A stretch of DNA of 6,917 nt from contig JALUKO010000346.1 of NCBI GenBank assembly GCA_027056525.1, positions 1-6,917 on the forward strand. The letters are read 5' to 3'. This document shows, piece by piece, positions 1 to 5,752 of this stretch. Under the pieces are notes generated by a model. That model saw nothing but the letters and a program-made list of their open reading frames with translations. It did no database searches and was not told the DNA's origin. Every line of letters starts with the position of its first letter. Position 1 is the first letter of the stretch. Source of the stretch: Helicobacteraceae bacterium. Lineage in GTDB: Bacteria; Campylobacterota; Campylobacteria; Campylobacterales; Sulfurimonadaceae. The translations under genes and the position numbers were made by a program.

Positions 1-2
1 GG

Positions 3-812
3 AAGATCAACGATTTTATACTACGTTTGTTTGTTGCTCTTGGTGTTGCCATAGGGATCGCTCTTGGCTCCTACCGCATTGTCGTAGGTGGAGAGATCGT
101 TTACTACATTATGGCAGGTTATATGTTTGTTATTGTCCTGACATTTATTGCACCCAAGTACATCATCCCTATCGCTTATGACAGCGGTGGAGTAACCACA
201 TCTACCGTAACTGTTCCTTTGGTTGCGGCACTTGGTCTTGGGCTTGCGACAAATATCGCCGGACGGGATCCACTTATAGATGGTTTTGGTCTTATCGCCT
301 TTGCCTCTTTGTTTCCGATGCTAACTGTTATGCTTTATGGCGTTATCACAGAAAAAATGGGCATAAAAGGTCAACATGAACTTGAAGAGATCCACATCAA
401 TGAACTGCGTCATGCTCTTGAAGATGCGGACAACATGGGGCTCTCTACCGTCAACATCCACGGAACAAACAAGCGACACTCTTATAAAATGGCTTTTTAC
501 GCTGTTCATATCATAGTTCCAAACGCTAAAAAAGATGAGGCCCTTCTTGCTGCAAAAGAGGCCGGTGCTACCGGTGTTACCATTATGGAAGCTTACGGCA
601 TGGGGCTTGATGAGATGGATAACTTCTATAACAGACTTGAAAATGGCAGTACCGACGTAAACCTGATGTTTATTGTTCCGGCAAAAAAAGTCAATGACAT
701 CATATACAGTGTCATGCACAAACTCGACATAGTCGGAGAGGGTGCAGGCATATCCTACTCCTACCCTATTTCACACCTCAAAGGCCTGACTCTTAAAAGC
801 AGTGATCTCTAA
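3..812 (+). CDS. DUF1538 membrane protein fused to a C-terminal PII-like domain (5' partial)
   Basis: This is the 3' part of a longer gene. The frame is open from base 3 with no stop, and the first TTG (27) sits inside a hydrophobic helix, so it is not a credible start. Of 269 visible residues, about the first 115 are hydrophobic, with roughly four membrane segments and the signature SGGVTTSTVTVP, which matches the DUF1538 (PF07556) family of uncharacterised polytopic membrane proteins. From about residue 160 the chain resembles a PII signalling protein: a beta strand (AVHIIVP), GATGVTIMEAYGMG where PII proteins have the strand leading into the T-loop, then a second strand (LMFIVPAKKVNDII) and VGEGAGISYSYPI where PII has its B-loop GDGKIFV. 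PII domains bind ATP/ADP and 2-oxoglutarate and control transporters. I infer a membrane transporter or channel gated by its own PII-like sensor. Its substrate is unknown. Its stop codon overlaps that of the convergent HTH gene. Confidence 0.85.
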   Translation, partial: KINDFILRLFVALGVAIGIALGSYRIVVGGEIVYYIMAGYMFVIVLTFIAPKYIIPIAYDSGGVTTSTVTVPLVAALGLGLATNIAGRDPLIDGFGLIAFASLFPMLTVMLYGVITEKMGIKGQHELEEIHINELRHALEDADNMGLSTVNIHGTNKRHSYKMAFYAVHIIVPNAKKDEALLAAKEAGATGVTIMEAYGMGLDEMDNFYNRLENGSTDVNLMFIVPAKKVNDIIYSVMHKLDIVGEGAGISYSYPISHLKGLTLKSSDL

Positions 813-823
813 AGCAGATCACT
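801..823. terminator. Hairpin over convergent stop codons, possible terminator
   Basis: A perfect 8-bp inverted repeat, AGTGATCT (801-808) and AGATCACT (816-823), encloses a 7-nt loop holding both stop codons (TAA 810-812 on +, TAG 811-809 on -). For the minus-strand transcript the stem is followed by GCTTTTAAG, a short T-run, so weak intrinsic termination of the HTH gene is plausible. For the plus strand the following bases (ATAATCATAC) are not T-rich. The stem is only 8 bp and half GC/AT mixed, so termination strength is uncertain. Confidence 0.5.
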
Positions 824-1453
824 ATAATCATACTTGCCAAGGTCTATGTAGCACTTCTTGCCGACCATGATCACTCGAGTATCTTCTTTGGCGATCTTTT
901 GAAACTTTGTTTTGATCTTTTGCTGTTTTTTCTTTGAGTATTTATGCTCTTTGAGATACTTTTTTAAAGAGATCAGAGCACTCTCTTGCTCTTGCTCTTC
1001 TTCCAAAGGGATCTCTATCTCTGCTTCAACATGTTCACTCTCTTGAGACGCATCAGCAGGGGCATTGAGCATAAATTTAGAAGAGATCGCACTGAGTATA
1101 TTTTTTAACTGTTCATCTTTTTGTTTGTAAATCTCTTCGATTTTTATACGCTCTTGTACGAGCATCTGCTCTTTTTGATCTCGTAGGGTTCTTGTTTCAT
1201 TTTCAAGTTTCTCTACACGATCTTGAAGCTTGGCATTTTGTTCTTCTAGAAGTTTGTAGTACCGCTCATCAGAAGCAAGCGGTTTTGAAGCTGTCTTTTT
1301 TGCCGATGTTTTGAGCGAATTCTTATCTACGAGAACAAGTTTTACCCCCTCTTGCATAACACTTTGCAAAGAGCCTCTTCTTATTCTGTTATGGATCGCT
1401 TCTTTAGAAACACCAAAATACTCGGCTGCCTCCCCTATACTCATCTTGGACAT
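809..1453 (-). CDS. Helix-turn-helix DNA-binding protein with long coiled coil
   Basis: A 214-residue protein of unknown function. Residues 1-48 (SIGEAAEYFGVSKEAIHNRIRRG, then a short hairpin-like VKLVLVDKNSL) read as a MerR/excisionase-type helix-turn-helix that should bind DNA. Residues about 62-125 are a charged, heptad-like stretch (LEEQNAKLQDRVEKLENE) typical of a coiled coil, so it probably dimerises. Residues 137-157 are strongly acidic, and residues 158-214 form a lysine-rich C-terminal segment. No enzymatic motif is visible. The ATG at 1453 has a good ribosome site (AAGGGG, 5 nt away); a second ATG at 1444 is possible but worse placed. It starts 9 nt after the yajQ stop, so the two are almost certainly one transcript. 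It may be a transcriptional regulator or a nucleoid/segregation-type DNA binder; the sequence does not decide between these. Confidence 0.85.
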   Translation of the reverse strand: MSKMSIGEAAEYFGVSKEAIHNRIRRGSLQSVMQEGVKLVLVDKNSLKTSAKKTASKPLASDERYYKLLEEQNAKLQDRVEKLENETRTLRDQKEQMLVQERIKIEEIYKQKDEQLKNILSAISSKFMLNAPADASQESEHVEAEIEIPLEEEQEQESALISLKKYLKEHKYSKKKQQKIKTKFQKIAKEDTRVIMVGKKCYIDLGKYDYSDLL

Positions 1454-1458
1454 AACAA

Positions 1459-1464
1459 CCCCTT
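1459..1464 (-). promoter_or_regulatory. Ribosome binding site of the HTH gene, overlapping the yajQ stop
   Basis: AAGGGG on the minus strand lies 5 nt before the ATG at 1453 and shares its first two bases with the yajQ stop codon TAA (1465-1463). This fixes the start and suggests translational coupling of the two genes. Confidence 0.65.
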
Positions 1465-1960
1465 ATCTCATATTTTCAAAAACCAAAGGAGCTTCCCATT
1501 CGCCCGAGCGTATCTCTTTGATCACTTTTTGCAGATCATCAAGGTTCTTGCCCTTGACACGGATGGAGTCACCCTCTATTTGTGCATGTACCTTAAGCTT
1601 CATCTTCTTTATATCTGCAACAATTTTTTTGGCTTCTTTTGATTCTATGTAGTCCACTATTTTATAGGTGACTTTTCGCGTTGAACCACTTGCATCTTCC
1701 ACTCTCAGCTCATCAAGCACCTTGGAAGAGAGCCCCTGCTTCAGAAGTTTTGCAATCACTATATCTTTAAGTGCATCGAGTTTGTTATCACTTGATGCCA
1801 CTAAAATAAGAAGTTTATCTTTCTCTTTATAGTTTACCTCGTATGTTGTCCCTTTAAAATCATAACGGTTTGAGACCTCCCGCTCCACAAGATTGATAGC
1901 ATCTTTAAAACTTTGCATACTGATTTTTGCACTTATATCAAACGAATGTTCTTTTGCCAC
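1463..1960 (-). CDS. yajQ: YajQ-family (UPF0234) nucleotide-binding protein
   Basis: A 165-residue protein, close to the family's usual length (about 163). It shows the family's hallmarks: FDIS near the N-terminus, EVSNRYDFKGT (residues 28-38), the central AKLLKQGL (70-77), the block KLKVHAQIEGDSIRVKGKNLDDLQ split over residues 121-144, and the terminal PLVFENMR. The fold is two ferredoxin-like domains. Family members bind nucleotides; the Xanthomonas homologue is reported to bind cyclic di-GMP and to act through a partner transcription factor, while the E. coli protein binds nucleotides and nucleic acid. It is cytoplasmic, with no signal or membrane segment. I chose the GTG at 1960 because AAAAGGG lies 6 nt upstream and the N-terminus then matches the family. 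It is first in a likely two-gene operon with the HTH gene. Family assignment is secure; the c-di-GMP role in this organism is inference. Confidence 0.95.
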   Translation of the reverse strand: MAKEHSFDISAKISMQSFKDAINLVEREVSNRYDFKGTTYEVNYKEKDKLLILVASSDNKLDALKDIVIAKLLKQGLSSKVLDELRVEDASGSTRKVTYKIVDYIESKEAKKIVADIKKMKLKVHAQIEGDSIRVKGKNLDDLQKVIKEIRSGEWEAPLVFENMR

Positions 1961-1966
1961 GACGCA

Positions 1967-1973
1967 CCCTTTT
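1967..1973 (-). promoter_or_regulatory. Ribosome binding site of yajQ, supporting a GTG start
   Basis: AAAAGGG on the minus strand lies 6 nt before the GTG at 1960. It decides the start, since no ATG in this frame would give a full-length family protein. Confidence 0.65.
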
Positions 1974-2029
1974 ATAACAAAAAATTTTATTTATTAAAAC
2001 TGATTATAACATATTTAAAACATTGTTAT
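1972..2029. repeat. ATAACA-type short repeats around the yajQ promoter
   Basis: TTATAACA occurs twice in direct orientation (1972-1979 and 2004-2011, 32 bp apart, about three helical turns). An inverted copy TGTTAT lies at 2024-2029, making ATAACA-N12-TGTTAT (2006-2029) across the -10 box. This could be an operator, but the region is so AT-rich that chance is a serious alternative. Confidence 0.3.
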
Positions 2030-2031
2030 GC
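2003..2031 (-). promoter_or_regulatory. Probable sigma-70 promoter of the yajQ-HTH operon
   Basis: The 82-bp AT-rich gap between the iron-sulfur subunit gene and yajQ contains a perfect -10 box TATAAT on the minus strand (2008-2003), giving a predicted leader of about 35 nt before the GTG. No good -35 hexamer is present at 17 nt (GCATAA, about 2031-2026), which is common in Campylobacterota, where -35 boxes are poorly conserved. Confidence 0.6.
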
Positions 2032-2042
2032 TTTGAAAACAA

Positions 2043-2771
2043 CTAAAAACTAGGACTGCCGTCAAAGCCAAAACCACCGCCAAAATTTCCAAAATTTGGA
2101 TCGCTAAAACCTTCCATAGCACTTTTGGAGCGAAGTTTTTCTATATCTGATTTACTTGAAATACCCTGAGGACACACCAAGGTACACTCATTGCATAAAG
2201 TACAGTCCCAAACACCATTTGTTTGGATATTTGCTATCTTTTCACTTATCCCCTCTTCTCGTGCATCACTGACATACTTCCAAACGCGGGTCAAGGCAAA
2301 AGGCCCAAAAAACTCTTCATTGACGCTGTACACAGGGCAGGCACTGTAGCATGAACCACACAATATACAATCACTCTGCAGCTCATTTCTTTTTTCATCT
2401 TCCAAAGTCAGTGCTTTTTTCGCGGAGCTGCTCTGTAGCCATCCTTTTGCTTTTGCATTAAAAGCATAAGCTTTGTCCATATCTACAACAAGATCACGAA
2501 TAACAGGCGCATTTCTCAAAGGCTCTACAAGATCACCCTCTTGCACCTTATACGCACAGGCAAGAACCTCTTTTTCATTGACTCGCATAGAGCAGCTTCC
2601 ACAAACACTGCTTCTACAGCCACTCGCATAAGAAAGAGAGGAATCCTGTTTTGTTTTGATCTCATAAAGCACTTCTAGCAGCGTCGCATCCTCTAGGGCA
2701 ACCTCATACTCCAAAACAGCCTCATGTAGTTTGGGTTCTGTTGTGTATCTTTTTATTTGTATCTTCATCAT
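2043..2771 (-). CDS. Succinate dehydrogenase/fumarate reductase-type iron-sulfur subunit
   Basis: A protein of 242 residues from the first ATG (2771) or 241 from the next ATG (2768). It should carry electrons between the flavoprotein encoded just upstream and a quinone site or another partner. The N-terminal ferredoxin-like domain binds a [2Fe-2S] cluster through C52, C57, C60 and C72 (GCRSSVCGSC...AC). The C-terminal part has CILCGSCYSACP (C135, C138, C141, C145) and CTLCNECTLVCP (C190, C193, C196, C200). Classical SdhB/FrdB have C-x5-C-x3-C in the last motif with no cysteine at the C193 position, so the usual [3Fe-4S] may be a second [4Fe-4S] here, as described for non-classical (type E) archaeal enzymes and their relatives. 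The C-terminus is a glycine/phenylalanine-rich tail (residues 224-242) of unknown role. An upstream ATG at 2801 lies inside the flavoprotein gene and lacks family similarity, so I rejected it. Only 1 nt separates the first ATG from the preceding stop. Confidence 0.93.
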   Translation of the reverse strand: MMKIQIKRYTTEPKLHEAVLEYEVALEDATLLEVLYEIKTKQDSSLSYASGCRSSVCGSCSMRVNEKEVLACAYKVQEGDLVEPLRNAPVIRDLVVDMDKAYAFNAKAKGWLQSSSAKKALTLEDEKRNELQSDCILCGSCYSACPVYSVNEEFFGPFALTRVWKYVSDAREEGISEKIANIQTNGVWDCTLCNECTLVCPQGISSKSDIEKLRSKSAMEGFSDPNFGNFGGGFGFDGSPSF

Positions 2772-2772
2772 G

Positions 2773-4392
2773 CTACTCCATAAAGTCTGCACACAGCACA
2801 CTATCTTCTTTCCAGGTTATAGTGTGTGCTTTATATGCCATATCATTTGCCTGAGGTATGTCACTTCTAAAATGTGCCCCACGACTCTCATTTCTACTGA
2901 TGGCACATACAAGTATGATCTCGCTGAGCTCAACCATATTGCCAAACTCTATAAACTCTACAAGATTGGTGTTGTAGAGTTTGGACTTATCGCGTGGCCC
3001 CATGAATGGGATCTCTTTTTGTATCTGGCGCACTGCTCCCAAAACAGCTTTGAGCCCCATTTCATCTCTTTGGATGCCGGCATTGTTATAAAAAATCTTC
3101 CCTAAAAATGCCTTTTTTTCATAAAAATCTATCTGGTTGCTAAAGTACTTCACCCCTTTTACAAAGTTGTTTGCACTTTGTGAAGCCGCCGAGGTCTCTA
3201 TGCTTTTATCAAACTCTTTGGCATACTTGGCAGCATTCTCTCCACTCTGAATACCAAAGACTATGAGCTCTAAAAGGGAGTTGCCCCCTAAACGGTTCGC
3301 ACCGTGAACCCTGTGGTTTGCACACTCGCCCACGGCAAAAAGCCCCTTGAGTTTGCTTTGTGATTTTTCATCCACTTCTATGCCACCCATGGTGTAATGT
3401 GCGACCGGTTTTATGGGGATCAGATCATAAACAGGATCCACATTTTCATACAAACGGGCAAGTTTTCTCTCTTGTGGAAGTTCAGCATCGATAAACGCTT
3501 CACCAAGATGGCGAATATCTAAAAATACATCTTCCCCTTTCTCTATCTCATTGACAATGGCTCTTGCAACTTCATCACGGGGAGCCAGCTCATTGGTAAA
3601 TCGCTCCCCTTGTGAGTTGACAAGATATCCACCCGCACCTCTGGCACTCTCAGAGATCAAGATAGCAGAGTTTTTCAGTGCGGTTGGGTGAAACTGTATA
3701 AACTCCATATCGCTCAGTCTTGCTCCTGCACGCAAAGCAGCAGCTATACCGTCTCCTGTTGAGCCAACGGAGTTTGTAGAGTATCTATCATAGATTCTGC
3801 TGTAGCCTCCCGTTGCTACGATCACAGAAGCACTTTCATATGTCTCAACTTCCCCCGTTCGGATATTTAAAACAGTAGCTCCGCAGGCATAAGGTTTGTC
3901 ATATGTGTCTTTATTGACTACAAAGTTCAAAAGATAACGTTCGTTAAGTATCTCAATACCCGCTTCGTTGCATCTGTCATAAAGGGTGTGAAGTATCTTC
4001 AGCCCTGTATAGTCCTGTGCGTAACAGGCTCTTGGTGCCGATGCTCCCCCTAAAGTTCTTTGTGCGATTTTTGCATCTTTTGTTCTGCTAAAGGGTACGC
4101 CTATGGAGTCAAGCCACTCTACAGCTTTTGGTGCTTCTTCACATAAAAGTTTTACAGCTTCCTCGTTTGCAAGTCCGTGAGCCGACTTGAGTGTGTTTTG
4201 TATATGCGCTTCTACACTGTCATCTGCTACATTGCCAAGAGCGGCATTGATCCCCCCTTGAGCCATAGAGGTTTGACTTCGTGTTGGGTACTCTTTTGTC
4301 AAAACCCTTACCTTGGCACCACTCTTATGAGCGTTTAAAGCAGCTACAAGCCCTGCTCCACCTGCTCCAATAATCAATACATCGCTTCTCAT
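2773..4392 (-). CDS. Succinate dehydrogenase/fumarate reductase-type flavoprotein subunit, non-classical
   Basis: A 539-residue flavoprotein that should interconvert succinate and fumarate. An FAD-binding Rossmann motif GAGGAG is at residues 9-14. Active-site residues of the family are present: H235 (QFHPT), R272 (LAPRD, the proton-transfer arginine), H332 (AHYTMGG) and R367 (GANRLGGNSL), with FAVGEC at 352-357 and SRGAHFRSD near 503-511. The conserved histidine that binds FAD covalently (SHT in classical enzymes) is glutamine here (Q40 in TRSQTSMAQGG), so FAD is probably non-covalent. It is shorter than E. coli SdhA or FrdA (588-602 residues) and has no Tat signal, so it should be cytoplasmic. 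L-aspartate oxidase (NadB) is similar in length, but the coupled iron-sulfur gene argues against it. I chose the ATG at 4392 because the Rossmann strand starts right after it; an earlier in-frame ATG at 4494 lies in the neighbouring gene. AGG lies 9 nt upstream. No membrane-anchor gene (C, D or E) is adjacent. Whether it works as dehydrogenase or reductase cannot be read from the sequence. Confidence 0.93.
   Translation of the reverse strand: MRSDVLIIGAGGAGLVAALNAHKSGAKVRVLTKEYPTRSQTSMAQGGINAALGNVADDSVEAHIQNTLKSAHGLANEEAVKLLCEEAPKAVEWLDSIGVPFSRTKDAKIAQRTLGGASAPRACYAQDYTGLKILHTLYDRCNEAGIEILNERYLLNFVVNKDTYDKPYACGATVLNIRTGEVETYESASVIVATGGYSRIYDRYSTNSVGSTGDGIAAALRAGARLSDMEFIQFHPTALKNSAILISESARGAGGYLVNSQGERFTNELAPRDEVARAIVNEIEKGEDVFLDIRHLGEAFIDAELPQERKLARLYENVDPVYDLIPIKPVAHYTMGGIEVDEKSQSKLKGLFAVGECANHRVHGANRLGGNSLLELIVFGIQSGENAAKYAKEFDKSIETSAASQSANNFVKGVKYFSNQIDFYEKKAFLGKIFYNNAGIQRDEMGLKAVLGAVRQIQKEIPFMGPRDKSKLYNTNLVEFIEFGNMVELSEIILVCAISRNESRGAHFRSDIPQANDMAYKAHTITWKEDSVLCADFME
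2776..2779 (-). promoter_or_regulatory. Ribosome binding site of the iron-sulfur subunit gene
   Basis: GGAG on the minus strand lies inside the last codons of the flavoprotein gene, 4 nt before the ATG at 2771 and 7 nt before the ATG at 2768. Spacing slightly favours the second ATG; the proteins differ by one methionine. Confidence 0.5.
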
Positions 4393-4426
4393 ATGGTTAT
4401 ACCTGTCCTGTTTAAAATGTGGTTTT

Positions 4427-4435
4427 ATTATAGCA
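4427..4435 (-). promoter_or_regulatory. Extended -10 promoter of the flavoprotein/iron-sulfur gene pair
   Basis: The minus strand reads TGCTATAAT (4435-4427), a perfect -10 hexamer with the TGn extension, overlapping the stop codon of the yqaA-like gene. It would give a leader of roughly 28 nt before the ATG at 4392. No clear -35 box is seen. It suggests the redox pair can be transcribed separately from the purT run upstream. Confidence 0.6.
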
Positions 4436-4766
4436 TAAGGGTTAAAACATAATAGCGCAACACCCGTAAACTTCCGGCGATCAAAACAAACCAAACAAAC
4501 TCTAACCTAACAACACCCGCTACAAGTGTTAGTGGATCACCGATGATTGGAAGCCATGAGAACAACAAAGCAAAATACCCATACTTATGACCATAACGAT
4601 ACGCTTTTGTACCTATGCTTGAAGCAAGGAGTTTCGCTTTTGTTTTTTCAAAAAGAAGTAAACCCAGAAAATAGTTCACTATGATGGCAAGAATATTGCC
4701 GCACGATGCAAAAACAAGCGCGCTCAAAGGCGACATATCGTTTGCTAAAGCAGCCACAAAAGCCAC
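4428..4766 (-). CDS. YqaA-type (VTT/DedA-superfamily) small membrane protein; start uncertain
   Basis: A 112-residue hydrophobic protein from GTG at 4766, with about three membrane segments. LLFSWLPIIGDPLTLVAG (residues 68-84) and the ending LRYYVLTLML match the YqaA family (COG1238), relatives of DedA/SNARE-associated membrane proteins. Function in the family is poorly known; some DedA relatives act in membrane lipid handling or resistance. The E. coli protein has about 142 residues, and the GTG start cuts off the first helix. The frame stays open upstream and encodes a family-like N-terminus (see 4767-4832), but without ATG, GTG or TTG. The GTG has no visible ribosome site. The real protein is therefore probably longer, about 134 residues, or the gene is damaged or misread near its start. 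It follows the 2-hydroxyacid dehydrogenase gene closely or overlaps it, so it is likely translated in the same operon. Confidence 0.75.
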   Translation of the reverse strand: MAFVAALANDMSPLSALVFASCGNILAIIVNYFLGLLLFEKTKAKLLASSIGTKAYRYGHKYGYFALLFSWLPIIGDPLTLVAGVVRLEFVWFVLIAGSLRVLRYYVLTLML

Positions 4767-4832
4767 TTCTGAAGAGAAAGGAAGTATAGTTGCTGCTAAA
4801 AACGCAGAAAAGAAAAGTGCTACTTCAGCGAT
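4767..4832 (-). other. Family-like N-terminal coding extension of the YqaA-type gene without a standard start codon
   Basis: In frame with the gene at 4766-4428, these 22 codons read IAEVALFFSAFLAATILP followed by FSSE, leading into the annotated start. This is the hydrophobic N-terminal helix plus the (A/S)T-x-LP-x-(S/N)SE pattern of the YqaA family (E. coli: SATLLPGNSEV). The first in-frame codon with the right position is ATC (4832-4830), a rare start allowed in bacteria; the in-frame stop lies at 4865-4863. An ATC start would overlap the preceding gene by 13 bp, consistent with reinitiation after its stop at 4820. Confidence 0.55.
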
Positions 4833-5752
4833 GAGATATTCTCTATGACAGAGGTTATAAGTTTATCTCTTGCCTCTACAGAGGTCCAGGCAATATGTGG
4901 AGTAACATAGAGATTCTCTTTGTTTTTCACCTCTAAAAGCGGATGATCTTCTCTCATAGGTTCTTTTGTAAGCACATCCAAAGCAAAATAGATATACTTC
5001 TCATCGATCACTCTTGCGATCGCTTCTTCATTGACAATGCCACCACGCCCAAGGTTGAGCACAATCGCTCCATCTTTACATAGTAACAACTGTTCATAAT
5101 CTAAAAGGTTGTTTGTTTGCTCATTGAGCGGTGCGTGTATAGAGATAAAATCACAGCTTTGCAGAAGCTCATCAAGTTTGAGCCTCTCATAGGGTTGTGA
5201 ATGGTTTTTGCCACTTGTGGAGTAGTAGCATACCTCTGCACCAAAGGCATCTGCCAGCTTTGCCACACCCCGACCGATCTCACCAAGACCGATAATACCC
5301 CACTTTTTTCCTTTTATCTCAAAGAACGGGCGTGATACATCTGTAAATATTTTACTTCTGGAATATGCACCGCTTTTGACATACTCATCATAATATCTTG
5401 AATGCCCCATAAGATAAAACAGCATCGAAAATGTGTGTTGAATAACTGAGTCTGTTGAGTATCCCGCAACATTTTTTACAGCTATATTTCTCTGTTTCGC
5501 TGCTTCTAGGTCGATATTGTTCATCCCTGTCGCCGCGACACAGATAAGTTTTAGACTTGGTGTATTGTGCATATGCTCATCGTTTATAACAACCTTGTTA
5601 GTAACAATGACATCTGCATCTGTTATACGCTCTTGCACCTCTTGGGGCGATGTTGTCTCAAACACCCTAACTTCACCGAGCGGATCAAAACCGCTTAAAT
5701 CTGTATCGCCAAATGTCAAAGCATCGAGTAAGACTATTTTGTAACGTGCCAT
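4820..5752 (-). CDS. D-2-hydroxyacid dehydrogenase, NAD(P)-dependent
   Basis: A 310-residue cytoplasmic enzyme of the D-isomer-specific 2-hydroxyacid dehydrogenase family, of usual length. It interconverts a 2-oxoacid and a D-2-hydroxyacid; glycerate/hydroxypyruvate is the most likely pair by resemblance to HprA-like members, but the substrate is not fixed by sequence. The catalytic triad is clear: R236 (LNLGRGG), E264 (DVLTKEP) and H286 (TPHIAW). The nucleotide-binding Rossmann motif GLGEIG is at 155-160. The segment after the second strand is YYSTSGKN (176-183), lacking the acidic residue that usually selects NAD, so NADPH or dual use is possible. The ATG at 5752 directly follows the purT stop (TAGATG) with no clear ribosome site, so translation is likely coupled to purT. 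Its 3' end abuts or overlaps the YqaA-type gene. Confidence 0.93.
   Translation of the reverse strand: MARYKIVLLDALTFGDTDLSGFDPLGEVRVFETTSPQEVQERITDADVIVTNKVVINDEHMHNTPSLKLICVAATGMNNIDLEAAKQRNIAVKNVAGYSTDSVIQHTFSMLFYLMGHSRYYDEYVKSGAYSRSKIFTDVSRPFFEIKGKKWGIIGLGEIGRGVAKLADAFGAEVCYYSTSGKNHSQPYERLKLDELLQSCDFISIHAPLNEQTNNLLDYEQLLLCKDGAIVLNLGRGGIVNEEAIARVIDEKYIYFALDVLTKEPMREDHPLLEVKNKENLYVTPHIAWTSVEARDKLITSVIENISSLK

Noticed and set aside
27..29. TTG as the start of the DUF1538-PII gene
   Set aside because: The frame continues upstream to the window edge with family-like residues and the TTG falls inside a membrane helix, so the gene is simply cut by the window.
1311..1652. Overlapping + strand open frames across the HTH and yajQ genes
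   Set aside because: Low-complexity Ser/Leu/Ile/Phe-rich translations opposite well-supported genes; antisense shadows.
2772..2801. Longer start (ATG 2801) for the iron-sulfur subunit
   Set aside because: The extra residues lie inside the flavoprotein gene, do not resemble family N-termini, and a GGAG site sits properly before the ATGs at 2771/2768.
2731..3105. Open frame of 124 codons on the + strand
   Set aside because: It lies antisense across the two redox genes, has no family similarity or ribosome site, and is explained by the real genes opposite.
2773..4392. L-aspartate oxidase (NadB) as the identity of the flavoprotein
   Set aside because: The length fits, but the tightly coupled iron-sulfur subunit gene points to an Sdh/Frd-type enzyme.
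4393..4494. Longer start (ATG 4494) for the flavoprotein
   Set aside because: The extension overlaps the YqaA-type gene and includes the promoter and ribosome site; the Rossmann strand begins right after the ATG at 4392.
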